From NCBI RefSeq assembly GCF_964340395.1, contig NC_135567.1, positions 12,786,925 through 12,850,924 of the forward strand: a stretch of DNA of 64,000 nt. The letters run 5' to 3'. The notes under the pieces are model-generated. The model worked only from the letters and a program-made list of their open reading frames with translations, made no database searches and was not told the DNA's origin. This DNA comes from Glandiceps talaboti (Eukaryota > Hemichordata > Enteropneusta > Spengelidae). Every line of letters starts with the position of its first letter. Within the stretch, counting starts at the first letter, position 1. Made by a program: the position numbers and the translations under genes. Positions 14,297 to 26,709 of the stretch are shown in pieces.

Positions 14297-14575
14297 CACA
14301 ATAAAACACAATATCCACCTAAAGTTCTCTAACATACCGGTGACTTTATTATACATATATTAATGCCCCTATACTAATGTTACATGTCTATTTTATGTGA
14401 TATAGGAAACTCATTTAAAACGTACATTTACGTTAGCTTTTCGAAGCTTGGAAATATTACCTCAAAGGTTATGAATAACCTAAACATTGCCTTAGTATCT
14501 CAAGCAAAAAACTCCATATCTGCCAGGGGGAAAACCCCAAGGACTTCCTCACCCCCAGAGGTCACTCATGCATTC
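14297..14575. repeat. right arm of the long inverted repeat
   Basis: Partner of 13,620-13,892. The arms have diverged by scattered substitutions and small indels, so the structure is old. It could be a fold-back transposon. No terminal duplication is evident to me. Confidence 0.8.
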
Positions 14576-14599
14576 AACCAACAATCAGATGCACCAACA

Positions 14600-15530
14600 A
14601 CCTTTTTACTGTCATAATGGTATTAAACTTTTCTTAAATATTTTCACCCTATTCTAATTTGAGATGATATTGTCTTTTCAAGATGTGAAATGTTTGCCAA
14701 GATAGTCTAAAATTGCCTTAATCTCCAAATCTCCCCTACCAATGATACTACCATTAGGTGTGCTGACCTTTACTACATGTATATAATGATGCCATTTAAC
14801 TTTTTAAGAACATATTTCAACCCTTAGTGTAAGTTATAAAGAATAGTTTCTGATACTTGCTGTCTTGTAAAGCATGGATTAAGTTATTGCTTGAAGGGTC
14901 TAAATAGTGTAAATATTGGCTATAAGAGTAAAATTCCTCCAGGGCTTCTAGAGGGAGACCCCCTCAGACCCCCCCCCCCCCCGCATGAGGTGGACATATC
15001 CCAGTCTCGAGCTCTCCCGCTCTTACTGTCAAGATGCTATTAAAGTATATTTCAAAAGTATTTCAACCCTATGTAGTTGTTTTTTACATGTTGGTGTTGT
15101 CTTGTAAGGCTTGGAAATTATTGTCTGAAAGGGTCTGAATAGTCTCAAAATTGAGGGAAAAAACCTCCAGGGGTTCTAGGGGGAGACCCCCTTGGAACCT
15201 TCCTCCCCCCCCCCCCCATGAGGTGTACATATCCCAGTCTCAAGATCTCCCCCTACCTCTTACTGTCAAGATCCTATCAAACTATATTTCAAAAATATTT
15301 CAACCTTATGTAGTTGCTTTTTACATGTTGGTGCTGTCTTGTAAAGCTTGGAAATGATTTTCTAAAAATGTCTGAATAGTCTCAATATTGACTTTTCAGA
15401 GTTAAAAACCTCCTGGGCTTCTAGGGGGAGACCCCCTAGGACCCCCCATGACAGCTGTACATATTCCCTTCTCAAAGCTTTCCCCCTACCTTTCACTGTC
15501 AAGATGCTATTAAACTCCTTTTCAAATATA
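14600..15530. repeat. tandem repeat of about 240 bp
   Basis: Each unit carries, in order, a tactgtcaagatgctattaaa-like tag (near 14,607, 15,025, 15,258 and 15,498), a tatttcaaccctatgtagtt segment, a cttgtaaagcttggaaat segment and a ctagggggagaccccct plus C-homopolymer segment. The two middle units are best preserved; the outer ones are degenerate. No coding potential. Confidence 0.75.
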
Positions 15531-15539
15531 TTTACCCTG

Positions 15540-16650
15540 GGTAGTCAATAATTATAATTATGATAGTGCTATATAAAAACCCGGGATCTTATAAAGTAGA
15601 TGCAAGACAGTCAATCAGTCCACACTGAGTCACGATCAAAAAATACCTGTCACTCATGCGAATATCATATATGGGGGGGGGTCATTATTTAGAATTAAGT
15701 GATAGGGGGGTCAGCCTGTTTTGGGTTTTACAGATAGGGGGGGTCAGTGACTTTTTGTCGGCCCGATTTAAGAATCCACCGCCCCCCCCCCAGGCTGGAG
15801 AAACTGGCCGGTCCCTAAGAAAAGCTGAGAAGGGCTTGTTTCTAGGAATCCAATGAAAAGATGATTGAAAGGAGGAAAAGGAGAGGCAAAGAAACATGAA
15901 TTCAAAGATGATATTTTATTTATATACTTTTTTAAATCGACCGACCGACCAAAATTTTCCATGGAAAAAAACAAAAACATTTTTAAACATTAGGATCACC
16001 CCTACACACCAACCTTGGTGACACCAGGTCGAATAAATAATAGTGGGTGTCTTTGCGATTTCTTAGCTTTATAATGTTATTCATGTTTTTATCAGATAAC
16101 ATCTCTAGTTGATAAAGTTTTAAATCAAAACTATCGTCTTCTCTGTCTCTTTGTAGCTTACCAACTTTGAATTAATTAGTGCACAGCTAATATCCTTGAT
16201 CAAACTGGTAGGCTATTTGGCAAATTACTAGTAACATATTTCCATAACCAGTGTAAATATCTACTAACTGACAAATGGTAATACACCAACCGTTAGTCGG
16301 ATTGGTAGATGTCAGTTAGTGAACTATAAGACTTTTTAAGTTAACGTGAATGTTGGTGGCGCTATACTACTGAGAACGCATGAACGTACGTATAAAACAT
16401 CTTGGTAATATAATTTTGTGTACAATGTATCTGGATGCGTAATTACCAAGTTGCGGCAAACATTAAACGCAAGACGCACATAAAGACCACCATGCAAATA
16501 AACAATAAACAGAGGATACATTGCATTTATTAATCAAACGTTAATACATGTCAACACAATATACTAGGAAATTCCCTTTCCCTGTCTATCTTTCTGTGTA
16601 AAGACTTTTTAAGTTTTACTGTTCGTCACCGTGGTCTCTGCATGGACGTA
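15540..16650. other. no gene seen; G/C-tract repeat fragment
   Basis: At 15,664-15,795 several poly-G tracts followed by a poly-C tract are separated by gtcagtgactttttgtcgg-type text. The shorter 1,630-1,700 block (actttttgttcacccc, then poly-C) looks distantly similar. I suspect a dispersed element. The rest shows nothing recognisable. Confidence 0.4.
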
Positions 16651-16655
16651 CGAGT

Positions 16656-16679
16656 GGGGTGGGGTGCACGGGGGTGGGG
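16656..16679 (+). other. G-quadruplex-type motif
   Basis: Four runs of at least four G with short spacers: GGGG-T-GGGG-TGCAC-GGGGG-T-GGGG. This fits the usual G4 pattern. No function can be assigned from context. Confidence 0.6.
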
Positions 16680-16879
16680 TGGCACAAACAATAATTACGT
16701 AATCAAACGCTATATACATAATATATAACTGTCAGTCAGTCAACGGAGGAAGATTACGCAGTGGGGTTTGACCTTTACTTGCACACGACAGCGCATGACA
16801 GAACTGGTAACGCTCATGACTGTACCAGACACAGGAGTTGCTAATGATACTCGCAACGCATAGATCTGGTACTCGAGTA

Positions 16880-17291
16880 GTACATGTCTGACACAGTGTG
16901 AGTTTACTGGCCTGTAAAATGTCACGTGATAGACATGGTCGCCTGCTCCGCAGCCGAATGATGATAGTATTACCATGCTGTATAAGGAGGCAGAACAGTA
17001 GTGTACGTACGTTGTACTCTAGATGGACCATCAGACTGACGTCACTGTCCATTGTCTCCTGTAAGCAAAATTACTAGACAAAGGTCAAAAGTCGGATTGA
17101 CTTGAATGGAAGTATTGGTAAATCCATTGTTCAGGTACACGGTAATGTTTGATATAGGTGTACACTAGGGCGTATTTTACAAGCAATGTGTTCCCTATTT
17201 CTTTGTTCCTTGCTCCTAACAAACATCGAGAATGGCGTCCCCTTGTAAATGTAATGTTTCTTGTCAGCTCTCCATAATGTAAACAGTCAAA

Positions 17292-17337
<46 letters not shown>

Positions 17338-18990
17338 GTGTGTGTGTGTTTGCTGCTGCTTCATATAGCAAAGGAGAAGAAAAGCCTGAGCCAATCGATT
17401 TCCTAATTAGTCAAGGGAATAATAACTATAGAAATCCAACCACTTATGTGCGTTCTATAATAATAAATGTCGTATGCTAACGTCGCAGTAGACGTGATAT
17501 CAACAATGCTTTGACTCGTGACGTATCAATTCGAGTTTCAAACAAGTAAGTAAGCTTAATACAGGTACCGCAAGGTCAGATTCGTGTCAGTAAAATTTTA
17601 TATATATCCATATTATTGCAAAATATGTGATTCATTTAATTCAAATTTTAATTGGTCTACAAATGATTTGGAATTTAATTCACTTATACATCTACTACTT
17701 AATTATTGATGGACAAAAATAGCCCTCGTGCTGGGTACATTAAGATGACAAAATGCCATGGTAGAAATACATTAAACTGTGCAGTTGTTGTAACCAATGG
17801 ACCTATGTTAGTACGTGTGTCAACACGTGGTCCCCATAACAGAGACATTGTACTGTGATAATGTCTTTCCGCATTTCGTCATCTCATTTCGGGGGGAAAA
17901 ACACGAAAAACAACAACTTTCTAATGTACAGGTGCATTTACCTGGTTGTATTTTATGTAAATTATATTGTATCACGGTGGTGTACATGCTGTTAACAATA
18001 GAGTTCTGATATATCAAAATTGCTATCCAACTCCGTGAAGCAAATTGTGGGCATTGTCCAAAATTTTGATGTTACCTTTTCTTGATAATAGAATGACAAT
18101 TTTTCATATTAACTTTTATGACCTTTGCCTAGTGAGCTCGGTATATTTAAAGTTATCAAGAGGTAATGGCAGCGTCCGAAATAAGTCATGCTTTGCATAT
18201 TACTTATGCCGTAGATTGAAGGGGAACAGTTGTGTACATATTGGACAACAAATGACTTACTGACGTCACTGTTCATTGTCTCCTATGACGACTTGACAAA
18301 GTTTAAAGGTCGAATTGACGTAAAATAGCCATCATCGATTTAAATGTAGGCAAACGCGTTCTAGATTACTAGGTCTGGTACAGGTTGACTTGATTTAGGT
18401 GTACACCAGGGCCAGCAGGGGCGTGTTTTACAAGCGAGATGTGCTGATTTGTGTTCGTCTACACGCCTGCAAACGGACTTACATGGATTTACAAATTCAA
18501 CAGCTCTTTGTTCCCTGCGCTTGCTTTGATTTGATTTATTTCAGCACCTTCAGCGCTTAATGTGGATAGTGAAATTATATCTGTGGTTGCCGTACTATTT
18601 CACATTGCTCATAAGAAATAAGTGCTGAGCCAATCATCTAGAGCGAGTGTAAAGCGTGTATGCAATTTTGATATGTATCGTTCGAAATTGGCCTACTCGT
18701 GTCATATTAATCACAGACGGTTAAATCTAGTAGTCTAGGAGTAAAGCTAGTGACACCGTTTATATTCTCGAGTACGGACACTAAATACAGACGAAAGCGT
18801 ATCTACAACTGAACCACAATAGTACGTGTCACATAGCGAGCCAATATGTCATTGATTATTTCTTCGTGAGAAAACGATTTTTTTTTTTGAAAACAATAAG
18901 TACATGTACATACTTAGCACATATAAGCAAACTTAGGGTGACTCTTTTGAAAAAATGGAAATGTGTTGGCATGGCAATTTTCTGAGATCA
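16880..18990. repeat. copies of a dispersed repeat (gacgtcactgt..cattgtctcctgt family)
   Basis: The blocks around 16,970-17,300 and 18,170-18,680 share ordered text with 25,590-26,060, 35,600-35,900 and 35,925-36,410: ttactgacgtca, then cattgtctcctgt, then caaaggtcgaattgac, then catcgatttaaatgtaggcaaac, then ttttacaagcgagatgtg. The segment at 16,880-16,930 (gtgagtttactggcctgtaaaatgtcacgtg) also recurs near 21,460 and 35,240. A TG microsatellite lies at 17,299-17,350. No exon is supported. Confidence 0.6.
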
Positions 18991-19390
18991 CGATGTAGCA
19001 GGTTTTATAATTGAATACTTACCTAGATTATACCATACACTACCAACCACCGAAAAGTTTGTAATGCTCATGGAATCCAATAATACAGCAGTTATTAGAC
19101 AGCTTGCCAAGTTTTTATTTTTTTCAATGAAAAAGAGATCAAGTTCACATGAAATGTTTTGAACTAGAATTCTGTAACACTTGCAATATACATTTTGACA
19201 GATTTGATTGTACATTACTTTTGGTTCTTTTCTTTTCACTAAGTGCTGCTTTGATATTATGCTTTGTTATTATGTTTTTGTAAGCTATAAATATTTTCCT
19301 TTGCTCCCTCAAGTCTGTACCTGATTTTGTGTTATGTATACTTTTGGGCCGGAGGCCTATAGTGTTTTGAATAAACACATTATATATATA
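18990..19390 (+). mobile_element. possible retroposon 3-prime tail
   Basis: The segment ends with a GC hairpin-like motif (gggccggaggcctatag), then gttttgaataaacacatt and a short (TA)n. That arrangement resembles 3-prime ends of non-LTR retroposons, with a stem followed by an AATAAA-like signal and a simple tail. Upstream about 300 bp gives only a frayed reading frame. The assignment rests on general resemblance. Confidence 0.3.
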
Positions 19391-19619
19391 AATTGAATGC
19401 CTTCCGGGAATAGTATTTGTCCTAAATTCCGACCATTCAGCTCTTTACTTGATGTGGTGTATAGCCTGTTTACCAGGTATCAAACGATTAGCACTGTGAA
19501 AGTTGTCTAAGCAGTAGCAATGGTCTGACCTCTCAATTTACGATGCGGTGTTCAGACCTAACCACAGACATTGTGGAATGATAGACAATTTCCTCATAAA
19601 CTTGTTCACAAAACTAACA

Positions 19620-20290
19620 GTTGCATGGATCAGTGGTGGCGTTGCTTTGATGGTGATTGTGGTGGTACTGGGGGTAGGGGTGGTGGTTTTGAACACCGGG
19701 GTGGTGTTGTTGGTGGTGGTACAGATCATTAGTGGGGTTGTAGAGATGCTGGTGGTACGGATCTCAGTGGTGGTGCTAGTGGTGTTGGTGCTGGTATGGA
19801 TCAGTTGTGGTGGTGGTAGGGATGGTGATGATTGATGATAGTGGCAGAGGTATGGAGAAGTAGTGATTGTGGCGATGAAGGTTGTATGGATCAGTGGTGG
19901 CGTTGCTTTGATAGTGGTAATGGTGGTATTGGTGGTGGTTTGGATCAGTGGAGTGGTACCAATCAGTGGTGGTACTTTTGGTGGTTCTGGTGGTACGGAT
20001 CAGTGTTGGTGGTAGTGTTGATGGTGCTGGTATTGATCAGTGGTGATGGTGGTTGTGGTGGTGGTGGTGTTACGAATGAGTGGGGTAGAGGTGGTAGTTG
20101 TGGTGGTTGAGCTACGGATCAGTGGTGGTGGTGGTGGTGGTTGTAGTAATGCTGCTGGTTGTGCTGGTTATGCAGGTACGGAACAGTGGTGGTGGTGGTG
20201 GTGGTGGTGGTGGTGGTGGTGGTGAGGGTGGTGGTGGTAGCAGCGGTGGTTCTGGTGGTACGGATCAGTGATGGTGGTGGTACAGATCAT
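19620..20290. repeat. GGT-rich minisatellite
   Basis: An imperfect GGT/TGG trinucleotide array with recurring tags such as ggatcagtggtgg and ggtacggatcagtg, and a pure GGT run near 20,186-20,222. The Val/Gly/Trp-rich open frames it produces are low-complexity artefacts. On the complementary strand the run is ACC-rich. Confidence 0.85.
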
Positions 20291-20439
20291 TGGTGGGGTT
20301 CTAAGGATACACATCAGCCTACCTTGCTGTTATTACCTCGTAAATTGTCGATTCATATAAACGATAAAGCTATTCACGGACTAAGTGTTTTGTACAATGT
20401 ACCTCCAGTCTCTGTACATTTTGCATCAAGATACATTGA

Positions 20440-20590
20440 TGGTCAAGCATGACCGGTATGGCATGTTTTGAAAAGAGATACTTGGGTGTAACCATTTAAG
20501 GAATCCATGCGTAGCTGGCTTTGTCTCTGTCAATATTTCTTTTAGTGTTGATAACTCTGTTCACTCCGACTCTGATGGTAGGGGGCGCCA
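20440..20590. repeat. copy of a short dispersed repeat
   Basis: Shares gacc.gtatg, cttgggtgta.ccat, ggaatcc..gcgtagctggctttgt with 23,690-23,830 in the same order and orientation. No coding content is seen. Confidence 0.55.
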
Positions 20591-20839
20591 AAAGATAAAT
20601 CATGAGGAATTTCTATCCCGTGCGTTTTTGAAGAACGAAAGGTGCGTTCCTTACAAAAAATATCAAATCAGCCATTAGACGATTTAAATGTGTCACTCTG
20701 TTACACTGGTTATATGTAAACAGAATACTCAGAGGGGACGTTTTATTGGAATATACATAGCACTAAGTGTGAAGTGAACGTGATAATATTTTCAAATAAA
20801 ATCTACATTTACTAAACACTTGGAGTGCCCCATAGTCGG

Positions 20840-23460
20840 GATCTATGCGAAAACATAGACAATGCTAGGGTAGAGGTGACTCCTTCCGGGTTCAATTGTA
20901 GGTCAAATAACTAGTGTATTCAATATGCAAACATTGCAGTGACATCTCTGCACTGGACAAAACTGAATTTAGATGTTATATATAGTTATTCTGTGAGCCA
21001 TGCAGTATTGTTCCAATTCTGATTCGAGTAGAACGTTTTGTAATCGGGAAACCACCGAAGTCAAACTTTTTTTAAATAAATAGCCTGTCCACTCGTTCAG
21101 TTTAAAAAAAACAACAACATATTATCTACTTTATCAAGTAGGGCATCTGAGGAGGACAGTTAATATTGCCAAAACCCATGATATATAGTGCATTTCCCAA
21201 ATATACACAATGAACTGATCAGTAAGGTTTGCTATGGGAACCACACCGACAGAAAATTGGAAAGTTAATTTTCTTTAGTTCTACAACTTAGGCAGGATTA
21301 ATTGGACCTTAAAATAATGATACTTGACACATTGTGTTGACAGCGATATGTTTGAATGCAGTATACGATTTGTGTATCCATTTGTATAGGAAAGTGCACG
21401 ACAGATCGTTGCCATAGTTTCGTTAGGTTAAAGGTTAACTTGCCTTTAAAACTCACACAGAGTGTGTGAACTGGCCTGTAAAATGTCACGTGTTAGTCCC
21501 GTGATAGTCTTCGTTACATTTTTATTTAATTTTTTTCTTAGCTTTTCTTTATTTTAGGCTATGTCTTTTATTATTATCAACATGTCTGCAGTAAAATAAC
21601 TGTCCACTCAGCAACTTTGTAAATACAAACACCAACACTAAATTCTGGATTGCTTAAAATAAAAAAGAATACTGACAATACATTGGCGCAATACTATGAT
21701 ACTAGAAAAATGTATAGAATGTGTATTTTACCTTTAAATTCTTGTGGTTTTTTGGGGTTATTGCTTGGAACAACTTCACTGGTGCTGGTATAATATTCAT
21801 TCTGTACTGTTCACCGATTTGAATTGACTTATTGAACTTTATTTCACCAGAAAATGAGAACATAACATAATATAATTAAATATATACAATACAGTATCTA
21901 CAATAAATATTTACAATAAATGATAGTAATGTTTCTGGTGAGGACCATGGATAAAGCCCACTAGGGTCAATTCTATTTCATGAGCCTGATAATAAATAAA
22001 ATGATAAATACACTAGCAACATGCAACAAAAGAGATATGAATAATTAATTGTGTAATAAAAGAAAAACAAAAAAGAGAAGTCAATTGTGTAAAATGTGTG
22101 GTCGTAATTTTGTAATTTTGTCTTGAAAGCATGTCGTTTATATGATTGTATTCTTTAATGCGATGGAGAGGGCGTCCCACTGTTTCACAGCAGTGAGTGT
22201 TACATTGAAGAGGCAATTGTTTCTGTTATTTTGGTTTTGGGGTGAATGTTATTGAATAAATTAGGATACCTTCAAAAGAAAAGTGGTCTGTAATGGGTAC
22301 ACTATGTCCATCGAATATATTTTTCTTGCTGGTCACTGCATTGTAAGACAAGTCTATAATGAACACTCGCGTGTAAGTTTTCTCTCTTTTAATGTAATGT
22401 TTCTGTGAAATTTAATTACATAATGTTGGCTAAAATAGCATGCTAAAAGCCACTTTGGATCATATGATAATATAATTTATGGAGAATTTTCACAGAGCTA
22501 AATATTTCTTTCCAATGTCATTCATCTCCTATTAAATGAGAAATGCTCCTCGGAAATAATTTTTTTCTTTAAATTTGTTCTCAAATTGCAAACTAGCGAT
22601 ATTCATAGCACATACCGCGATGTCTTGCTTACACTTGATCAGTGTGTACGAACTACTCAGTTGTGTTACTTGGTGGTAGTTGCTTTGGTGTAACGTTTTG
22701 GTGTCTAAGGTCTGTAGTTGTAGGTGGATCAGTGCAACGTAAGTGATGCTCCACTCTAACTGTCTTTCTCGGGTACCAGGATCTATGCGCTTGTTAAAGT
22801 TAGGAATTAACAACAGGTAACGTCACATACACGTACGCTCTTACACTCAGGCAGAGAGAGAGACACCGCACACCAACAGCTGCATGTAATCAAAATCTAG
22901 TCTGAATAGGAATCCAGAATCCAGAATCCAGAATAACTTTATTTACAGTTACAATCTCATATATAGTTTGAATGACGTCATTTGTTCTAAATCTAAATTT
23001 GTTATGAAAGACGATATTTCATCTAGATTCATTTTTCTAGAAGACACGGTGAACTTGCCACCAGAATATTTAAGATTAAGATTCAAGATCATGCCATATG
23101 TAAATTGTTCACGTGTAAGACAAATGTTGATCACGCATAGGAAAATTAAGTATTAATTTCAATTCGATAATCAACAAGTTATCTTGTTTACAAGAACTAA
23201 TCTATGTTGTTTAATCAAAACACTTAACATGTGTTAGCTACTAGAGATAAATGTAATTGGTACAGGATTAGTAGATAAATTAACACATTTGTAGATTACG
23301 ATGTTGTTAGCCCCTGTTTGTGAATAAGTAGTACAAATGTGAATTTTACCTTGATTTAGGTAAAATATGCCAACATTCCAAGTATGATATTTCTGGATCG
23401 TAACAGTTGCACTGAAGCTCATAACATATTCTAATACATACCAAAATTGCAATCATTGTA
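20840..23460. repeat. old segmental duplication, left copy
   Basis: The following blocks recur in order on the right side of the window. Bases 20,840-21,150 (cttccgggttcaattgtaggtcaaa and sctctgcactggacaa-type text) resemble 30,450-30,720, 31,260-31,520, 33,100-33,370 and 33,900-34,140. Bases 21,180-21,500 resemble 34,950-35,290. Bases 22,670-23,460 resemble 36,760-37,400, including tcacatacacgtacgctctt and agaagacacggtgaactt. Divergence is moderate with indels, so this predates the 29.7-34.9 kb tandem duplication. Nothing looks like a preserved exon. Confidence 0.6.
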
Positions 23461-23830
23461 GCCGTATTTATGCACGATAGACAAGTATAATGCTAAGAAT
23501 CAAAGTTAGGATAACTTTAACTCACACTGTAGAGATACTCGTCCTATTTGCTTCCGTACCATGGTAGTCAGGAGAAATTGCATGTAGTGTTACGATTCTA
23601 GATAAACGGTGAATTGTAGACCATTTTTTATTCTGCACCACTGATTTGGTGGTGTGTTTTTTATAAATTCTTTTTCTTTAGGCATTCAAATGGCACACTG
23701 TTGATGAATGACCAGTATGACAAGTTGTTAAATAGAAACATGGGTGTAGCCATTGTAGAGGATCCCAGGCGTAGCTGGCTTTGTGTTCACCAGTAATTCA
23801 TTTAGTTGTTTAGTGTGTTGGCTCAGCGTC

Positions 23831-24540
23831 AAACAGGGACACATGAACAGTAATCCACAGCGTTTTAAATTGCGTACATTAATGTTTCCGGGGAGAGAAC
23901 CATTGAATTTCCCATACAGAAGTCAAGTATTCATTCCACTTTCACAAGTTGCAACTATATATTGGTGTTGTGAACGTTTATAACACAATAGCAGAAGTGA
24001 ACTAAATCATCAATAATAAGTAGCAGTGAATACAAAATTGCAGCTAACTTATAGTGTAATGAACTAAAATTTGATCACCATTGAGGGAACAGGTGCCCTT
24101 TCGACCCAACTGCAAAAGATCACGATGTGGTCATATTCAGCAGGTGCCTACTGAACATTCATAAGACGGTAATATATTACGATGTGGTATACAGTTCTTT
24201 ACCTGTACTCACACACCTGGACATGCTTGTAAGGCGAAAAAACACATCGTTATTACCAACTGGTCGCTCCGGATTACTATAGTTAATATGGCGAATCAAT
24301 TCGAAATTCTAAAACGATACACACTTTGCATAGTATGCCATGCTTAAACAAATGTACTGCAGAAAATACTGGTCTACGTCTCTGGTTTAGAAATGCTCAT
24401 ATAAATCAACATTAATCTCTAAAAACAATTATTATTACCCAATATTGTACTTCATATAGTCGAAAAAATATTCTTTACCTAAGGTTTAATCACTACTAGT
24501 TCAGGGAGTCGAAGTGATAAGGCCCCTTAGGTCACCTATA
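23831..24540. other. no gene or repeat recognised
   Basis: AT-rich sequence without domain-coding exons or obvious repeats. Confidence 0.4.
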
Positions 24541-25515
24541 TTATATCCCCCAAGAAGTTTTGACCAGTTAACAAAATATATGCACGAGCGATAGCGAGTG
24601 CATATATTGAGTTCACTGGTCAAAAATGAGTGGTATACCTTCCCCAGGGGTGGTTTATCGCTATTATATTATACCAGTATATTGAAAATATCGAAAACAA
24701 GAACTAAACGTTTTCTCGTTTCATATGCGCCCCCGTGACTAATTTGCATAAAAATAACGCTGATCTTGGCCTCAACCGTCAAATGAACGTCGTGCAGCGA
24801 CGGATTTATTTTATCTGCCAGTCGTTTCTAGGGATAATCTGTACATTGATCGGCTCATTAAAAGTTTACAGTAATGAATAAACAACCTATTTGACTTAAG
24901 GTATAAACTTGAAGTGGTTTATTGAGTACAGCATGCTTCGTGCCAGGCCGACTTCGCGACTCGATAGATGGAGTAAGACGGCAGGTTGATATTTACAATG
25001 TGTTTATATTACTGGAAATTACGTCGTTAGATTTTCGGGTTTGAGGATTTCCCTGATGACTGATACTCTAGGACAGGATCCCAGACAACTTTATATTTAG
25101 ATTAATGGTAAGTCGGTCAGTGTAAGCTCTTACACTTGCTTAAATTTAATGACAGGACAGCTCACTTGTTTCCACTCCAGCCGAGGCTAGCTAGATGGTA
25201 CTAGAACCGATCACGTCCATGCCTTGACCTTAGTAGGCGATGATTTGTACAAATACGCGATAACTCGGCAGCTTTCTAAATTTCTTCATAATTTCCCATA
25301 AAATATTTTCTCATTGAGAAAATCCTCCTCTGACAATTCGCAGAGTTCACTATTAGTCAGGATCACGGCAGACCACAAGTTCAAAGTTCGTAGACGAACA
25401 GTGCATGAACATCAAAATTTGAACGCGTGCCAACCGTGCATGCATTATCGTTCATTCTAGACGTGGTAGTTCGATGTCTAGACCAACCAGATCTCTCGAT
25501 TTGTGCCATCAAGGT
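24540..25515. mobile_element. longer relative of the fold-back element at 4.8 kb
   Basis: The left end (24,551-24,690) carries gttttgaccagttaac, an AATATATGCAC...GTGCATATATT palindrome, and then gttcactggtcaaaa, gtggtatacc and ccccaggggtggtttat. The right end (25,385-25,512) carries cgtagacgaacagtgcatga through ccagatctctcgatttgtg. Both ends match the 4,797-5,145 element in reverse complement. About 630 bp of interior here is missing from that copy. No transposase frame is readable, so it appears non-autonomous. Confidence 0.6.
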
Positions 25516-25589
25516 AACATAAAATGTATAATTGTGATCACAATATGTTAAATGTTATCACGATGTACTTTATTCAATAACAGAGGCAG

Positions 25590-26060
25590 CGTGCAGAGTA
25601 GTTCGTGCTTTGCATATTACCTCAGACCACTAAAAGATTTAGTGGTCTGAGATTATTACCCATGCTGTAGATGGGGGGGGGGAGACCAGTAGTGTAAGTA
25701 TTGGTCAATAACTTACTGACGTCATTGCCGACTTGACAAATGTCAAAGGTCGAAATGACTTTAAATAACTATCATCGATTTAACTGAAAGCAAACACATT
25801 GTAGATTCTAGAGCTCGTAAATGGTGATTTACTCATGTGTACACAAGGGGCTTATACATTTCTCAAGCGAGATATGTTGCTTTGTTTTCAGCCAGGCACC
25901 TGCAAATGAAAAATCATGGACTGTATAGCCTTGCAAATTCTGCAGATCTTTGTTCACTGCGTTTAATGTGAATGGTCAAACTCTACTTGTGGTTCACTAT
26001 TCCATTTAGTTCACACGAAAAAAGTGCTGAGCCCAGTGGTCCTGAGCGAGTGTCCTGGGC
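25590..26060. repeat. dispersed repeat copy carrying a small palindromic insertion
   Basis: Another copy of the family described at 16,880-18,990 (taacttactgacgtcat, caaaggtcgaaatgac, catcgatttaactgaaagcaaac). Compared with the related text at 18,190, it carries an extra hairpin at 25,621-25,651. Confidence 0.6.
25621..25651. repeat. perfect 14-bp-stem hairpin
   Basis: CTCAGACCACTAAA, loop AGA, TTTAGTGGTCTGAG. It is flanked by attac on the left and by t-t-attac on the right, as if inserted with a short target duplication. The stem resembles joined terminal inverted repeats of a small element. Confidence 0.75.
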
Positions 26061-26299
26061 AATTTATGAATTATTTGTAGGAATACTGATTTTATATTGA
26101 CTTGATGAAACACACCTGATGCCCTCAAATTTCGGTCTGACTTTCGTCCATAGTTTCCTCAAACCAGACTGAAAAGTGTTACAAGCATGAATTCCTATGT
26201 GCTTTAAATTACCACAATAAAATAATGTCACACTCTCTGAGTGTTGCAGAATTTTCCGGAGAAAGCGGGTGATTTGACTCGAAAGTTGAAACTGACCTG

Positions 26300-26640
26300 G
26301 ATTGACTATAAATAGACCTGTTGCCGGTTCCAAGATGCATTGCGCGCCTCTCCATACAATGCCATGTATTATGTACGCGCGGAGGGGTTTGCACGCGCGA
26401 CTCAGGGGGATGGTTGTCACATGACGGTACACTGTGTTTACCCGTAAAATCCCACGCTGACATCGATGGCGTTCAGTCTTTGATCTATAAAATCACCCAT
26501 AATTAAAAAGGTGCACATGTCTTACCATCATTTCCTGATGAAAATGTTATTTCAAATGTAATAAAGACAAAACAAGACTAAATCTAACAACATAAGCGAC
26601 GTCCTCTCGCGCAATGCATCTTGGAATGGGAAAATCGACT
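26300..26640. promoter_or_regulatory. CpG-rich patch with TATA-like box and paired 19-bp motifs
   Basis: TATAAATA lies at 26,307-26,314. The 19-mer CGCGCAATGCATCTTGGAA occurs at 26,608-26,626, and its exact reverse complement occurs at 26,328-26,346. The sequence between is locally rich in CG dinucleotides (about 26,340-26,410). The 19-mer loosely resembles the vertebrate ZNF143/Staf promoter motif, but that is a weak analogy. A possible donor, acatGTAAGT, lies at about 26,697-26,706. I infer a candidate promoter; no coding exon is tied to it. Confidence 0.25.
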
Positions 26641-26709
26641 GCGATGATCTCCTCGCCTCATGCTCTCACACAGCAAAGCACGTTTCTACTAAAGTACATG
26701 TAAGTACCG

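Noticed and set aside
19548-20452. Val/Gly/Trp-rich open frames
   Set aside because: GGT trinucleotide minisatellite with no conserved module.
22968-23156. 62-residue open frame (FLEDTVNLPPEYLRLRFK)
   Set aside because: The paralogous block at 37,085-37,200 does not preserve the frame (indel after the shared PPEYL text), so it is probably a repeat fragment and not a gene.
26064-26463. Minus-strand open frames of 84-122 residues
   Set aside because: No domain, no splice context and partly over dispersed repeat text. Not supported as a gene.
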